A stretch of 64,000 bases of DNA, taken from assembly GCA_031292035.1 (NCBI GenBank), contig JARLHX010000387.1:1-64000 (forward strand), given 5' to 3'. The position numbers were made by a program, and so were the translations under genes. Shown one piece after another: positions 34,995-44,400 of the stretch (its first letter is position 1; each line of letters starts with the position of its first letter). Below the pieces are notes generated by a model. That model was not told the origin of the DNA. It worked only from the letters and a program-made list of their open reading frames with translations, and did no database searches. This DNA is from Negativicutes bacterium. Its GTDB lineage: Bacteria > Bacillota_C > Negativicutes > Sporomusales_B > JARLHX01.

Positions 34995-37367
34995 CTATAC
35001 GACAGGGGCGTTGGCTACCCGATTGCGCCCTTGGTTTTTGGCCTGATAGAGGGCTTCGTCGGCTGACGCCACAAAACGTTCGATGTCGGGAGGGGCCAGG
35101 CCCAGGGCAGGGTCATAGGTCGCCACCCCCAGACTGGCGGTGATTTGGGCGGTGACTGTGCCCAGGTTATCCGGGAAATGGGCCGTTTCCACCTTCTGAC
35201 GGATTTTTTCGGCCAGTGCCATGGCTTCGGGGTTGCTGCACTCAGGGAGAATGATACAGAACTCCTCGCCGCCGTAACGGGCAGGAAGGTCGATGCTGCG
35301 TACTGTTTGCTGCAGCATTTTGCCAAGTTCGGTTAGCAGCTTGTCGCCGACAGGATGGCCGTAAGTGTCATTGTAAATTTTGAATTTGTCGAGATCCAGC
35401 ATGATCAGGCTGAGGGGACGTTTCAAGGCAGCAGCCCGCCTGAGCTCGGTCTTGAGAAACATGTCGAGGTTGCGGCGGTTGGCCAGACCGGTCAGCCCGT
35501 CAGACAAAGCCATGGCTTTAATCTGATGGTACAGGTGGGCGTTTTCCAGTCCCAGAGCAATTTGCCGGCCGAGGAGTCCGGCGAAAGAGGTGCGCTCAAG
35601 GCGCTCCGGGCTGATAAACCGCCGCCAGCCGAGGACAATAACCCCTAGGAGACGATGATTGACCGGCAGCGGCAGGATCATGATCGGACCGCCGGCTCTG
35701 TCACCGCAAAGCTCTTTGCAGGGCGGGAATTTTTCCGCCACCGTCAGGGTCGGGGCCGGGGATTTGATCAGTTCATCCATTTCGGGGTAGGTCACCTCGA
35801 AATCGGTGGGACGAGAGGTTAATCCCAGCGAGGTTTTGTAGGTCAGAATTTTCTTCTGATAATCGGTGACCAGAAACCCGACAGCGGCGTCGGCGCCGAG
35901 GGCCCGGGCGACGTGGGCGGTGCATTGCTCCATGATGGTAGTCGCATCGATGGTCGCTCCTGTAGTCTGGGCAATCTGATATAAAAACTTCTCTTCGTCA
36001 AGCCGCATCTTGGTCTGCTCGAACAGTAAAGCAGCAGTAATCGCCGCGCCGGCGTGGTAGCCGAGCGCCTTGAGCAGCAAGGCGTCCCGCTTGGTGAACA
36101 TGCCCTTTTCGCTGGAATAGGCTTCGATGACGCCGATGATTTCCTGGTCGTTGATTAACGGCGCACAAATGATCGAGCGAATATTGGAGAAAATCAGCTG
36201 AGGACGGAATATTTCGGGATGGAGAGCCAAATCGTCGATGAAGAGGGCAGTTTTTGTTTCGCATACCTGGGCGGCTAAGCTATTTTCCATGGGGATGGAG
36301 TCGGGGGGGGCGCCAAAGCCGTAGGTGGCGGCGACTTGCAGTGATGAACGGTCTTTTGCGAACAGGGCGATGACGCTTTGGCGGCAGTGCATCATATCGG
36401 CAACCATATCGGCGATGGCGTCAAGGGTGCTTTTGACATCCATTTGGGACGAGATGATGGTGCCGATTTTGGACAGGACGTCCTCCACCAGGTTGCGCTG
36501 CTGCTCAGATTCCTGATAAAGCTTGGCGTTTTTGCCGGCAAGCTCCTCCATTTCTTCCTTCAGGCGCAGTACCTCGTCATAGGGCTGACGGATAACCTGG
36601 ATGGCAAGCGACCGCAGCACATAAAAGTTGGCCAGGACGCGAAAAAAGTGACCGGCGACATTTAAGCTGAAAGCGGTATGGGGATACAGACAAAAACTCA
36701 GGTCGGAAATGGCACCGAACAGCAGGGCGAACTGGGGCAATTTGTTTACATGGTTGGGATAGTTGCGGCGCAGAATAAATAACGCCAATAAATCTGCGGA
36801 CAGAGCGCCGTATTGGGCATAAAGCACGGTTGGGTGATCGAAACGGTCAATATTGAGATAGGGGAGGAAGTTATAGCTCAAGACAATATTGGCAATCAAG
36901 GCGGCCGTGGCGCCCAAAGTGCAGTACAGCAGCGTTTTGTTCGACAAAAGCGGGCGACCATTGTTGCCAGGGGGCAGCCCGGTGGTGTACAGCAGACCGA
37001 AGGACCAGATCAGCCGGGAGAAGACCCAGGAGGTTACCCAGATATGGTCATTGCCTAGCGGATCGACCGCAAATCCGGGATAGGACAACAGATGGAGCAG
37101 TTCCAAGATGGCGGTGCTGAGGATGACCAAGCTCACGGCGGCGACTCTGATGCCGTTGTTGGTGCTGGCGCTATACCAAGCGATATAGAAAATGATGAAC
37201 CCGATAATGATACTGGCATTTTCGAAGATGCCATGCAGGACGAGTAGCAGGGGTGTTTCCAAGACCAAGGACGTTAATCCGCTAAAGATGAGAAGACCGA
37301 ACAGGCAGAGTGCGAGCAGCGGCAGCGACTGCCTAAAAGTTATCGCTCCTTTAGATAGAAGGCTCAC
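34995..37367 (-). CDS. Membrane-anchored GAF-GAF-GGDEF diguanylate cyclase
   Basis: A 790-residue signalling protein. About 8 membrane helices at the N-terminus (about 10-260) resemble MASE3-type sensors. A coiled coil follows, then two GAF domains (about 310-450 and 475-615) and a C-terminal GGDEF domain. The active site is GGEEF (about 699-703), and RSID upstream forms the c-di-GMP inhibitory I-site, so it is predicted to make c-di-GMP with feedback control. GTG 37367 follows GGAGGT; the longer frame from 37424 has no site. Input signal unknown. Confidence 0.9.
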   Translation of the reverse strand: MSLLSKGAITFRQSLPLLALCLFGLLIFSGLTSLVLETPLLLVLHGIFENASIIIGFIIFYIAWYSASTNNGIRVAAVSLVILSTAILELLHLLSYPGFAVDPLGNDHIWVTSWVFSRLIWSFGLLYTTGLPPGNNGRPLLSNKTLLYCTLGATAALIANIVLSYNFLPYLNIDRFDHPTVLYAQYGALSADLLALFILRRNYPNHVNKLPQFALLFGAISDLSFCLYPHTAFSLNVAGHFFRVLANFYVLRSLAIQVIRQPYDEVLRLKEEMEELAGKNAKLYQESEQQRNLVEDVLSKIGTIISSQMDVKSTLDAIADMVADMMHCRQSVIALFAKDRSSLQVAATYGFGAPPDSIPMENSLAAQVCETKTALFIDDLALHPEIFRPQLIFSNIRSIICAPLINDQEIIGVIEAYSSEKGMFTKRDALLLKALGYHAGAAITAALLFEQTKMRLDEEKFLYQIAQTTGATIDATTIMEQCTAHVARALGADAAVGFLVTDYQKKILTYKTSLGLTSRPTDFEVTYPEMDELIKSPAPTLTVAEKFPPCKELCGDRAGGPIMILPLPVNHRLLGVIVLGWRRFISPERLERTSFAGLLGRQIALGLENAHLYHQIKAMALSDGLTGLANRRNLDMFLKTELRRAAALKRPLSLIMLDLDKFKIYNDTYGHPVGDKLLTELGKMLQQTVRSIDLPARYGGEEFCIILPECSNPEAMALAEKIRQKVETAHFPDNLGTVTAQITASLGVATYDPALGLAPPDIERFVASADEALYQAKNQGRNRVANAPVV

Positions 37368-37460
37368 AAGAAGCACCTCCAGGCGAAAAAGTAACTTCAT
37401 TCTGTAATATGATATGCGTAACATAACAACGTCGTTCTATGTAAAGTTGGGAGGTGCGTT

Positions 37461-37697
37461 ATGGAAAGGATCTGTCCGATTTGTAATAGCCTGAAGCCGA
37501 TCACCGCCCGCTGCTCAGGCTGCGGCGGGAAAATGGAAGATGCCGGTAAACTGACCGATTACCGCGGTCCTTACAGTCCCTATATGGATGCCGCTTTGTT
37601 TAATGACTGTGGGCCGGATGAGCTGTGCGTCCATCTTTTGACCTGCCCGGACTGCGGACATGATATCAGGGCGGCCTGGAAACTGGTGGTGATTTGA
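37461..37697 (+). CDS. Small zinc-ribbon protein
   Basis: A 78-residue protein with three CxxC knuckles: CPIC (5-8), CSGC (18-21) and CPDC near the C-terminus, plus further Cys. It probably binds one or two zinc ions. GGGAGGTG precedes the ATG. Divergent from the GGDEF gene. Function unknown. Confidence 0.7.
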   Translation: MERICPICNSLKPITARCSGCGGKMEDAGKLTDYRGPYSPYMDAALFNDCGPDELCVHLLTCPDCGHDIRAAWKLVVI

Positions 37698-37769
37698 GAT
37701 GATGATACAACCAGGATAAAAAGCGTTTGGCGGTACCATACTATGCAAAAAGGATAGGGGGCATCAAAC

Positions 37770-38159
37770 ATGAGCAGCAGCAATCCGAAAGTTATTTGCC
37801 ACGTCGACCAGTGCACCCACTGGATGTCCGGTGACCAGTGCATGGCCGGAAAAATCGCCGTTTATAATGAAGAAGCCGGCGAAGCTTCAGACAAGGCGGC
37901 CGACACCCAGTGCAAGTCCTTTCACCCTGGCCGGGGGGTTGGAGATTATGTCGGAGCACTTCATAACGCCAACGTCGGCGGGACGCTGAAGGCGGCCTTT
38001 GTCGACGGCACCCAGATTACGCCGGCTGTGGACTGTTATGTGAATAGCTGCCAGTATTGGCAAGAGGAGAATTATTGCAACGCGTCGGCGATCGAAATTA
38101 ATGGCCGGCAAGCGGCAAAAACCAGTGACACCGACTGTGAAACCTTTGCGGCGAAATAA
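37770..38159 (+). CDS. Protein with two DUF1540 domains
   Basis: A 129-residue protein with two similar Cys modules: ICHVDQCTHWMSGDQCMAG...DTQCKSF and DCYVNSCQYWQEENYCNAS...DTDCETF. Each has the four-Cys DUF1540 pattern, presumably metal binding. Such proteins are common in spore-forming Firmicutes; function unknown. It ends at a bidirectional terminator. Confidence 0.85.
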   Translation: MSSSNPKVICHVDQCTHWMSGDQCMAGKIAVYNEEAGEASDKAADTQCKSFHPGRGVGDYVGALHNANVGGTLKAAFVDGTQITPAVDCYVNSCQYWQEENYCNASAIEINGRQAAKTSDTDCETFAAK

Positions 38160-38160
38160 A

Positions 38161-38187
38161 AAAAGCCGGGATGTTTTCCCGGCTTTT
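38161..38187. terminator. Bidirectional terminator
   Basis: The stem AAAAGCCGGG/CCCGGCTTTT lies between the DUF1540 gene and the convergent MFS gene. Confidence 0.85.
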
Positions 38188-38194
38188 CCGTTAT

Positions 38195-39376
38195 TTATTG
38201 AAGGTTGGCTCGGTCTAAATGCTGCTTTTCAGGAATGGTAGCTGCCAACGGAATGGCAAGAGCCAATGGGAGCAGCGACCAGAGCAATGCAGTTTTCAGG
38301 CCGACGATGTCGGCGACGGCGCCGGTGATCGCCACGCCCACACCGCCAAGCCCGTAGGCCAACCCCAGCATCATGCCTGAGGCCATGGCAGCGTTGCCGG
38401 GGATCATGTCCTGAGCCCAGACGATGGAGGAGGGCAGGGTGCCTTGCAGGGCGGCTCCGCTGATTGCCAGGGCCAGCCAGGCCAATAGGTTGATTTCCGT
38501 ACTGTGAGTGAACAGGAATAATGACGGCAGGCAGATAGACAGCAGGCCGATGATGCAGGCTTTGCGGCCAACTTTGTCGCCGAGCCAGCCGCCGATAAAT
38601 CCGCCGACCGCGCCGCCCAGGAGATAGACGGTCAAGAGGTTGCCGGCCAACATCGGCGCGTGTCCCTCCAGTGCCAGCCATACCGGGAGAAAATTGGGCA
38701 GCGCCATTTGCGACCAGGATCTGAGGGCCATGACACCGTTCAGTTTCAGCAGATTGACCGATTGATACCAGGCTACCGTTTTGCTACTTGTGGCCGGACG
38801 CGGCGAAACAAGGGGGATGCGGTGCAGGCCGTAAAGGTAGCAGGCAAGGCTGACCCCAAGGGAGGGCAGGATCAGCCACGGCAATTTTTCGATGCCAAAT
38901 TCCAGCAGAAAAGCGATGACGATCGCCGGTGATACGGCAAAGCCGAAGTTGCCGCCGCCGATGAATATCGACATGGCCAACCCTTTGTTTTCCGGCGCCG
39001 CGACCCTGCTAACCAGGCTGGAGGCCAGAGGGTGAAAAACGGAAAAGCCCAGGCCGGCCAAGGTCAGACCGGCTACGAGAATCAGATAATTCGGGGCCAG
39101 GCCGATTGTGCAGATGAAGACCGCTCCGACTGGCAGGGTCGCCAGGATGAGCCAGCCATAGCCTTTCTTGTCGACAAGGTAGCCGAAGACCGGCTGCAGG
39201 ACGCTGCCGGTAAACGCAAAAATCATGACAAGCAGCCCCGCGGAAGTCAGGGACATCCCCAGGCTGGCCATGACCACCGGCAGGAGGGGCGGCAGAAAAT
39301 TGTTGTAGAAATCGCCGAAGAAGTGGCCTACGGTCAGTAAGGCCAGCGGATAGGAACCTTGCCGGAACAGCCGCAT
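38195..39376 (-). CDS. MFS transporter, Fsr (fosmidomycin resistance)-like
   Basis: A 393-residue transporter with 12 predicted helices. The N-terminal LLTVGHFFGDFYNNFLPPLLP is characteristic of Fsr-type MFS exporters, and VDKKGYGWL and GDKVGRKAC are the MFS loop 2-3 / 8-9 motifs. ATG 39376 follows AAAGGAGG; the longer frame from 39457 overlaps the upstream gene. The substrate is not certain. Confidence 0.86.
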   Translation of the reverse strand: MRLFRQGSYPLALLTVGHFFGDFYNNFLPPLLPVVMASLGMSLTSAGLLVMIFAFTGSVLQPVFGYLVDKKGYGWLILATLPVGAVFICTIGLAPNYLILVAGLTLAGLGFSVFHPLASSLVSRVAAPENKGLAMSIFIGGGNFGFAVSPAIVIAFLLEFGIEKLPWLILPSLGVSLACYLYGLHRIPLVSPRPATSSKTVAWYQSVNLLKLNGVMALRSWSQMALPNFLPVWLALEGHAPMLAGNLLTVYLLGGAVGGFIGGWLGDKVGRKACIIGLLSICLPSLFLFTHSTEINLLAWLALAISGAALQGTLPSSIVWAQDMIPGNAAMASGMMLGLAYGLGGVGVAITGAVADIVGLKTALLWSLLPLALAIPLAATIPEKQHLDRANLQ

Positions 39377-39434
39377 GCCGCCGACCTCCTTTCGCCTTTT
39401 CCTGCATCCCGCATATGATAAATCAGGAGCAAGA

Positions 39435-39644
39435 TCAGTGCTCGTGTTGACAGCCACAACCGTCAGTATGAGGATGATCAGGGCATTTAGCGGCGTCGAG
39501 GGAGGCTTTCACCTGAGCTTTGATACTGTCGATGTACATTCGCCGCAGGGTGGTCTGTTCTTCTTTTTCCGCTACGGTCAGAGGCTCGCAGCGCTGTTTT
39601 TGCGCCAGTTCGTTGATTCGGGCGATCAGCTCGGGAGTAATCAT
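39435..39644 (-). CDS. DUF896 domain-containing protein
   Basis: A 69-residue helical protein with the DUF896 core ELIARINELAQKQ...LTVAEKEEQTTLRRMYID. The C-terminal tail is His/Cys-rich (CPDHPHTDGCGCQHEH), longer than in Bacillus homologues and possibly metal binding. AGAGGGG precedes the ATG. Probably co-transcribed with the MFS gene. Confidence 0.85.
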   Translation of the reverse strand: MITPELIARINELAQKQRCEPLTVAEKEEQTTLRRMYIDSIKAQVKASLDAAKCPDHPHTDGCGCQHEH

Positions 39645-39821
39645 TGCTATCCCCTCTTTTATCCAACTGCTAGGGAAATATTATCAAATAATCGGCCTGT
39701 ACGCAAGGCAAGCCACTGATTGCCGGGCAACCGCGCTTTGGTCGGGTTGGACATCGTGGCGGCGGTTTGGCGGCACAATAGCAAGAGATTGGCTTACTAA
39801 TAACAGCAAGGATGATGGCGG

Positions 39822-40724
39822 ATGCATGACCTGATTATTGTCGGCGGCGGCCCTGCCGGAATGACGGCCGCGGTTTACGCCGTCCGCAAAAAAATGGATG
39901 TTTTACTGATTACCAAGGATTTTGGCGGCCAGTTGATGTGGACCAGAGAAATCGAAAATTATATGGGCTTTCAGTATATCACCGGCCCGGAACTCATTAC
40001 AAAGTTTGAAGAACAGGTCAAACAATTTCCGGTAAATATCAAGTATGAGGAAGTGACCAAGCTGACCCGGGCTGCCGACGGAACGTTTGCCGTCAACGGC
40101 GGTGAAACCTCGTACCGCAGCAAAACAGTGATCCTGGCTTCAGGAAAGCGGCCCCGCCGGCTTAACATCCCGGGCGAGGAGGAATTTACCGGCCGGGGCG
40201 TGGGTTACTGCGCCACCTGCGACGGACCGCTTTACGCCGGCAAATCGGTCGCGGTGGTTGGCGGCGGAAACTCAGCGCTGCAGGCGGCCATCGAGCTTTG
40301 TGCCATCGCCGATCAGGTTCAGTTGGTTGTCCGCAGCGACTACAAGGCCGACCCGGTGGTGGTGGATAAACTGGACACCTGCCCTAATGTCGAAGTGCTT
40401 AAAGGGTACCACGCCCAGGCCATTTCCGGCGAGGAGACGGTGGAAAAGTTCGTCATTCGCAGCGGTGATGAGATGCGGGAACTGCCTGTCCAGGGGGTTT
40501 TCATCGAAATCGGGCTTGACCCCAACTCAGAGTTTGCCCGCGGTACTGCTAAATTTAACCCTTATAACGAGATTATCGTCGACTGTCGGGCCAGCACCGG
40601 TATACCGGGTTTGTTTGCAGCCGGGGATGTGACCAGCAGCCCTGACAAGCAGATCATTATCGCCGCCGGGGACGGCGCTAAGGCGGCGCTGGGGGCGTAC
40701 GAATATTTGCTGTTTAAACGCTAG
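39822..40724 (+). CDS. Thioredoxin reductase-like flavoprotein
   Basis: A 300-residue NAD(P)H/FAD oxidoreductase. The FAD-binding GGGPAGMTAAVYA is at the N-terminus, the redox-active CATC is near residue 132, the NAD(P) fold has GGGNSALQAA, and the FAD end motif is GLFAAGDV. Length and layout fit TrxB or a ferredoxin/flavodoxin-dependent paralogue. The pyridine-nucleotide motif lacks the usual HRRxxxR of NADPH forms (VVRSDYKAD instead), so cofactor choice is open. No thioredoxin gene adjoins it. Confidence 0.88.
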   Translation: MHDLIIVGGGPAGMTAAVYAVRKKMDVLLITKDFGGQLMWTREIENYMGFQYITGPELITKFEEQVKQFPVNIKYEEVTKLTRAADGTFAVNGGETSYRSKTVILASGKRPRRLNIPGEEEFTGRGVGYCATCDGPLYAGKSVAVVGGGNSALQAAIELCAIADQVQLVVRSDYKADPVVVDKLDTCPNVEVLKGYHAQAISGEETVEKFVIRSGDEMRELPVQGVFIEIGLDPNSEFARGTAKFNPYNEIIVDCRASTGIPGLFAAGDVTSSPDKQIIIAAGDGAKAALGAYEYLLFKR

Positions 40725-40730
40725 ACGCCA

Positions 40731-40761
40731 ACGTGTCAGTGGTTCTGACACGTTTTTTTTC
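40731..40761 (+). terminator. Terminator after TrxR-like gene
   Basis: The stem ACGTGTCAG/CTGACACGT with a 5-nt loop and T8. Confidence 0.9.
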
Positions 40762-40998
40762 ATAGTTGCCGAATCAGGCAGGAATTTTTACCAACGCTGT
40801 ACAATATCAATATCAATGAAAAAAGGCTGGCGGTTGCTTTGCCTGTTTACACGTCTCGTTATATTGTTGGCACCTGTAAGGGGATTTCAATGGCGCGATC
40901 CTATTACTTTAGGGGCTTCTTTTTATGGGAATTTTCCTTTGCGGCTATTCTTGTAGGCCGCAAGAAAAAAATATATTAAAGGAAGGTGCATTCGCAAG

Positions 40999-42315
40999 AT
41001 GGAAAAACGCATGATCCAGGTCGACGAAAAGTTGCCAGTAATCCAGACCATTCCCCTTAGCCTGCAGCACTTATTTGCTATGTTCGGCGCCACGGTTCTC
41101 GTTCCATTTCTTTTCAAGGTCAATCCCGCCACCTCGCTGCTGATGAACGGCATCGGCACCCTGATCTATCTGATCGTATCCAAGGGGAGAATTCCAGCCT
41201 ACCTGGGATCGAGCTTCGCCTTTATCGCCCCGGTCTTCGCGGTGCTGGCCGTGCCCAGTTTGGGCGGCTACGCGGCAGCTCAGGGCGGCTTTATTATGTT
41301 TGGTATCTTCTTTGTTATTGTTTCCTTTATCGTCCGCATGGTTGGCGTGGGCTGGCTCGACGTGGTCTTTCCGCCGGCAGCCATGGGGGCCATTGTTGCC
41401 ATCATCGGTCTGGAGCTGGCTCCGGTCGCCACCAATATGGCAGGACTAACCGGTGATTTGATTCAGCAACTGCATATTCCGTATGCAACAGCGGTCACCG
41501 TTTCCATGTTTACGCTTGGCGTGACTATCCTCGGTTCGGTGCTGTTCCGCGGCTTCTTCTCCGTCATCCCGGTGCTGATTGGCGTTATTGCCGGTTATGT
41601 CTTATCAATAGTTATGGGTATTGTGGATTTCAGCAGTGTGGCTTCGGCGGCATGGTTTGAAGTTCCGACCCTTTACGCGCCTGTCTTTAATATGTCGGCC
41701 ATTCTGATGATCATGCCGGCAGCGCTGGTTGTGCTGGCCGAACATATCGGCCATCTGGTCGTGACTGGCAATATTGTTGAAAAAGATCTGATCAAAGATC
41801 CCGGTCTTGACCGCTCGCTACTCGGCGACGGCATTTCCAATATTCTTTCCGGTCTTGTTGGCGCCACACCGAACACTACTTACGGTGAAAACATCGGCGT
41901 CATGGCTATTACCAAGGTGTTCAGCGTCTGGGTTATCGGCGGGGCGGCGATTATCGCCATTATCATTTCCTTTATCGGCAAATTCTCGGCGCTGATTCGC
42001 AGCATCCCGGTCCCGGTCATGGGCGGGGTATGCATTCTGCTGTTCGGGGTTATCGCAGCAGCCGGTATTCGGATGCTGATTGAAAAGAAGGTCGATTACA
42101 CCAAGGCAAAAAACCTTATCCTGACCTCAGTGGTACTGGTTAGCGGCATCAGCGGCGCGGCAGTCAAGTTTGGCACCGTCGAACTGAAGGGCATGGGTCT
42201 GGGCACGGTGGTAGCCATTGTCATCAGTTTGCTGTTTGAGCTGTTTGACCGTATGGGCTGGACCAATACTGAGCCCAGTGCGCCAAGTATCCATGTAGCT
42301 GACGACAGTAAATAA
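40999..42315 (+). CDS. uraA: Uracil permease (NCS2 family)
   Basis: A 438-residue transporter with 14 predicted segments. Family motifs: LSLQHLFAMFGATVLVP, PAYLGSSFAFIAP, the substrate helix ALVVLAEHIGHL and TPNTTYGENIGVMA. It imports uracil with protons. ATG 40999 is preceded by AAGGAAGG at greater distance. The 240-bp leader holds a TTGCGGC/GCCGCAA hairpin (about 40937-40962), but I could not recognise a PyrR attenuator. Confidence 0.94.
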   Translation: MEKRMIQVDEKLPVIQTIPLSLQHLFAMFGATVLVPFLFKVNPATSLLMNGIGTLIYLIVSKGRIPAYLGSSFAFIAPVFAVLAVPSLGGYAAAQGGFIMFGIFFVIVSFIVRMVGVGWLDVVFPPAAMGAIVAIIGLELAPVATNMAGLTGDLIQQLHIPYATAVTVSMFTLGVTILGSVLFRGFFSVIPVLIGVIAGYVLSIVMGIVDFSSVASAAWFEVPTLYAPVFNMSAILMIMPAALVVLAEHIGHLVVTGNIVEKDLIKDPGLDRSLLGDGISNILSGLVGATPNTTYGENIGVMAITKVFSVWVIGGAAIIAIIISFIGKFSALIRSIPVPVMGGVCILLFGVIAAAGIRMLIEKKVDYTKAKNLILTSVVLVSGISGAAVKFGTVELKGMGLGTVVAIVISLLFELFDRMGWTNTEPSAPSIHVADDSK

Positions 42316-42318
42316 ATC

Positions 42319-42349
42319 CAAAAACGCCCGCAGTTGCGGGCGTTTTTTT
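42319..42349 (+). terminator. Terminator after uraA
   Basis: The stem AAAACGCCCGCA/TGCGGGCGTTTT with a 2-nt apparent loop and T7. Confidence 0.9.
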
Positions 42350-42417
42350 GTTTGTCGCAGCAGGCGCGCCCTGGGGGCGGCTGGACCGGCAGCAGAATAA
42401 AGTGAGTGTGAAGACTG

Positions 42418-42434
42418 GTTGACTAATCAGTCAG
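42418..42434. promoter_or_regulatory. Palindrome TTGACTAATCAGTCAG
   Basis: TGACT-N4-AGTCA is reminiscent of TetR-family operators found before RND efflux operons. It lies 120-140 bp upstream of the small gene that begins the HTH-RND cluster. No TetR gene is in the window. Confidence 0.35.
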
Positions 42435-42556
42435 CAACGCGTAGACTAAAATTATTCGATTTTCGGCCAGTTGTCACAATTTCGTCATTTTTCTACTTTA
42501 TAATAAAGCGGCCAGACGGAAAAGCCGTCAATATCAGCGGAGAGGTCGTTTTATTT

Positions 42557-42745
42557 ATGATGGACAAGGCGAAAGTGATCAAACTGGTCAGAGACAAAAT
42601 GCCGAATGGCAGTGACACGGCGATCGATGCCCTGACCGATGAAATCATCAATGATCTTGAGCCGATTATCCTTACTTATATTCGACGGATGGTGGCCCGC
42701 GAGCTGGAAAGTCAGTACGACCGGCAGTGGGGACAGGAGCAATAG
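42557..42745 (+). CDS. Small charged hypothetical protein
   Basis: A 62-residue soluble helical protein (MMDKAKVIKLVRDKMPNGSD...) ending QWGQEQ. GGAGAGG lies about 12 nt upstream of ATG 42557; the longer frame from TTG 42419 includes non-coding palindrome sequence. First gene of a plus-strand cluster leading to the RND pump. No family recognised. Confidence 0.6.
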   Translation: MMDKAKVIKLVRDKMPNGSDTAIDALTDEIINDLEPIILTYIRRMVARELESQYDRQWGQEQ

Positions 42746-42805
42746 CGTTTGACTGAGGGAAATGTTCTGATTGTAGTGAGTCATACGCTGTAGGGAGGCT
42801 TGCAA

Positions 42806-43183
42806 GTGAAATTGTTGACTCCGGAAGAAGTGGCGACCATACTCAAGGTGCAGCGAAAGACGGTTATTATGTGGCTGCAGGAAAAGCGCATTCCCGGCTT
42901 TAAATTAGGTGAAAATGCGGCAGCTGAATGGCGAATTGACTATCAGGATCTTGAAAAATATTTGTCCGAACAACGAATTGGGGAGGCGAATATGGACCTA
43001 ATCACACCAGATGAGGCTGCGGTCATCCTGAAGATCAAGCGACAAACCGTCCTCAGATGGTTAAAGCTGGGCAAGTTGCCGGGGGTAAAGCTGGGAAAAG
43101 GCCCGGCGGCCTCATGGCGCATTAACGCTGAAGATCTTGATCAATTCCTTGCAGCGTTAAAAAACAAATGGATCAGCGCATGA
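42806..43183 (+). CDS. Tandem helix-turn-helix (excisionase-type) DNA-binding protein
   Basis: A 125-residue protein made of two copies of a MerR/excisionase-like HTH. Copy 1 (about 3-54): LTPEEVATILKVQRKTVIMWLQEKRIPGFKLG. Copy 2 (about 66-118): ITPDEAAVILKIKRQTVLRWLKLGKLPGVKLG. Each ends with an ...WRI...DLEKYL type wing. GTG 42806 follows GGGAGG. It may bind two adjacent operator sites. Position just before the RND operon suggests a regulator, though excisionase-like proteins act in many contexts. Confidence 0.8.
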   Translation: MKLLTPEEVATILKVQRKTVIMWLQEKRIPGFKLGENAAAEWRIDYQDLEKYLSEQRIGEANMDLITPDEAAVILKIKRQTVLRWLKLGKLPGVKLGKGPAASWRINAEDLDQFLAALKNKWISA

Positions 43184-43227
43184 TAAGACGGTTGAACGAA
43201 GAAGAGTTTTGAAGGGTGTGTTGTGTC

Positions 43228-44400
43228 ATGAGAAGCACTAGTCGCACGAAAGGTGTCATGCATTTTATTTTACCACTATTGATTATTGCCATTTTTGCAG
43301 CAGGTTGTGGCCGGACGCAACCCCCGCCTCAAGCAACGGTTTCCGTTATGGTAGGACGCACTGAAACACGGACCATGCCAATACAGGTAGAAGCGGTCGG
43401 CAATGTGGAGGCCTTCAACTCTGTGGTTATACTGCCGCAGGTGACCGGGCGCATCTTGAGTCTTCATTTTCAGCAAGGGCAGGATGTAAAAGCCGGTGAC
43501 CTTCTGATTACGATTGACCCGACGCCCTTTGAACAAAAACTGGCGCAGGCACAAGCGCAGCTGTCCCATGATTCAGAACAGGCGACCTTTGCGACAGCTT
43601 CCGCCAAACGCTATGACGAATTATTCCGGCGGGGAGCAGTTTCTCGTCAGGACTTCGAGCAAACCAACACCTCTTCGTCTGCCCAGGCGGCCACGGTGCA
43701 ACAGTCGCAGGCGGCAGCAGAAAGTGCGCGCATCGACTTGAACAATTGCTACATACGCTCGCCGATTGATGGGCGTACCGGTGCTTTTCTTGCCAATCTC
43801 GGCGCACTGGCCAATATGAATGTCACGCAACTGGTGGTTGTCAATCAGATTGAGCCGCTGTTCGTTAAATTTACCGTTCCGGAGAAATATTTGGCTGCCA
43901 TCACTGCAGCGCAGAAAACGTCTGCTCTTCAGGTTACGGCAAGTATCGCCGATCAGGGACTGAATGTTGCCGACGGGGTGCTGACCTTCATTGACAATAC
44001 GGTTGACATTTCCTCAGGGGTGGTTCAGATGAAAGCCCAATTTCCTAACTCCACCCGGCAACTTTGGCCCGGACAGTTTGTCCGCGTCGTTTTGAAGCTG
44101 GGTGAACAGCAGAACGCGATTGTCGTACCGAGCGAGGCTGTGATGAATGGCCAGAAGGGTACCTATGTATTTGTTGTTAAGGATGACATGACAGTGGAAG
44201 CACGACCAGTCGTTCAGGACCGAGTAATCGGCAAAGTAGCGGTCATCACCAAAGGCTTGACAGCCGGCGAGACGGTTGTAACCGACGGTCAAGTCAACCT
44301 GCGCCCCGGTTCGGCAATCAGCATCAAAGAAGGGATTGCCCAGCCGACTGCCGCCGGAGCAAATACCCAATCTAACACTCAAGGCGGTGGTGGGCAGTGA
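43228..44400 (+). CDS. RND efflux periplasmic adaptor (membrane fusion protein)
   Basis: A 390-residue HlyD/AcrA-type adaptor. Lipoprotein signal ending FAAGC; a barrel-sandwich hybrid domain (VEAFNSVVILPQVTGRI), an alpha-helical hairpin (about 100-165), and the return lipoyl half CYIRSPIDGRTGAFLANLG. The C-terminus is flexible and Asn/Gly-rich. It links the inner-membrane pump to an outer-membrane channel; no channel gene is adjacent. ATG 43228 is used rather than GTG 43216. It overlaps the pump gene by 4 nt. Confidence 0.92.
   Translation: MRSTSRTKGVMHFILPLLIIAIFAAGCGRTQPPPQATVSVMVGRTETRTMPIQVEAVGNVEAFNSVVILPQVTGRILSLHFQQGQDVKAGDLLITIDPTPFEQKLAQAQAQLSHDSEQATFATASAKRYDELFRRGAVSRQDFEQTNTSSSAQAATVQQSQAAAESARIDLNNCYIRSPIDGRTGAFLANLGALANMNVTQLVVVNQIEPLFVKFTVPEKYLAAITAAQKTSALQVTASIADQGLNVADGVLTFIDNTVDISSGVVQMKAQFPNSTRQLWPGQFVRVVLKLGEQQNAIVVPSEAVMNGQKGTYVFVVKDDMTVEARPVVQDRVIGKVAVITKGLTAGETVVTDGQVNLRPGSAISIKEGIAQPTAAGANTQSNTQGGGGQ

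Noticed and set aside
40762..40998. PyrR attenuator or purine riboswitch before uraA
   Set aside because: One short hairpin is present but no PyrR-binding loop consensus, purine aptamer or terminator with T-run was found.
42419..42556. N-terminal extension of the 42557 gene, superficially like a TetR start
   Set aside because: It reads through a palindrome and lacks a ribosome site; ATG 42557 is a better start.
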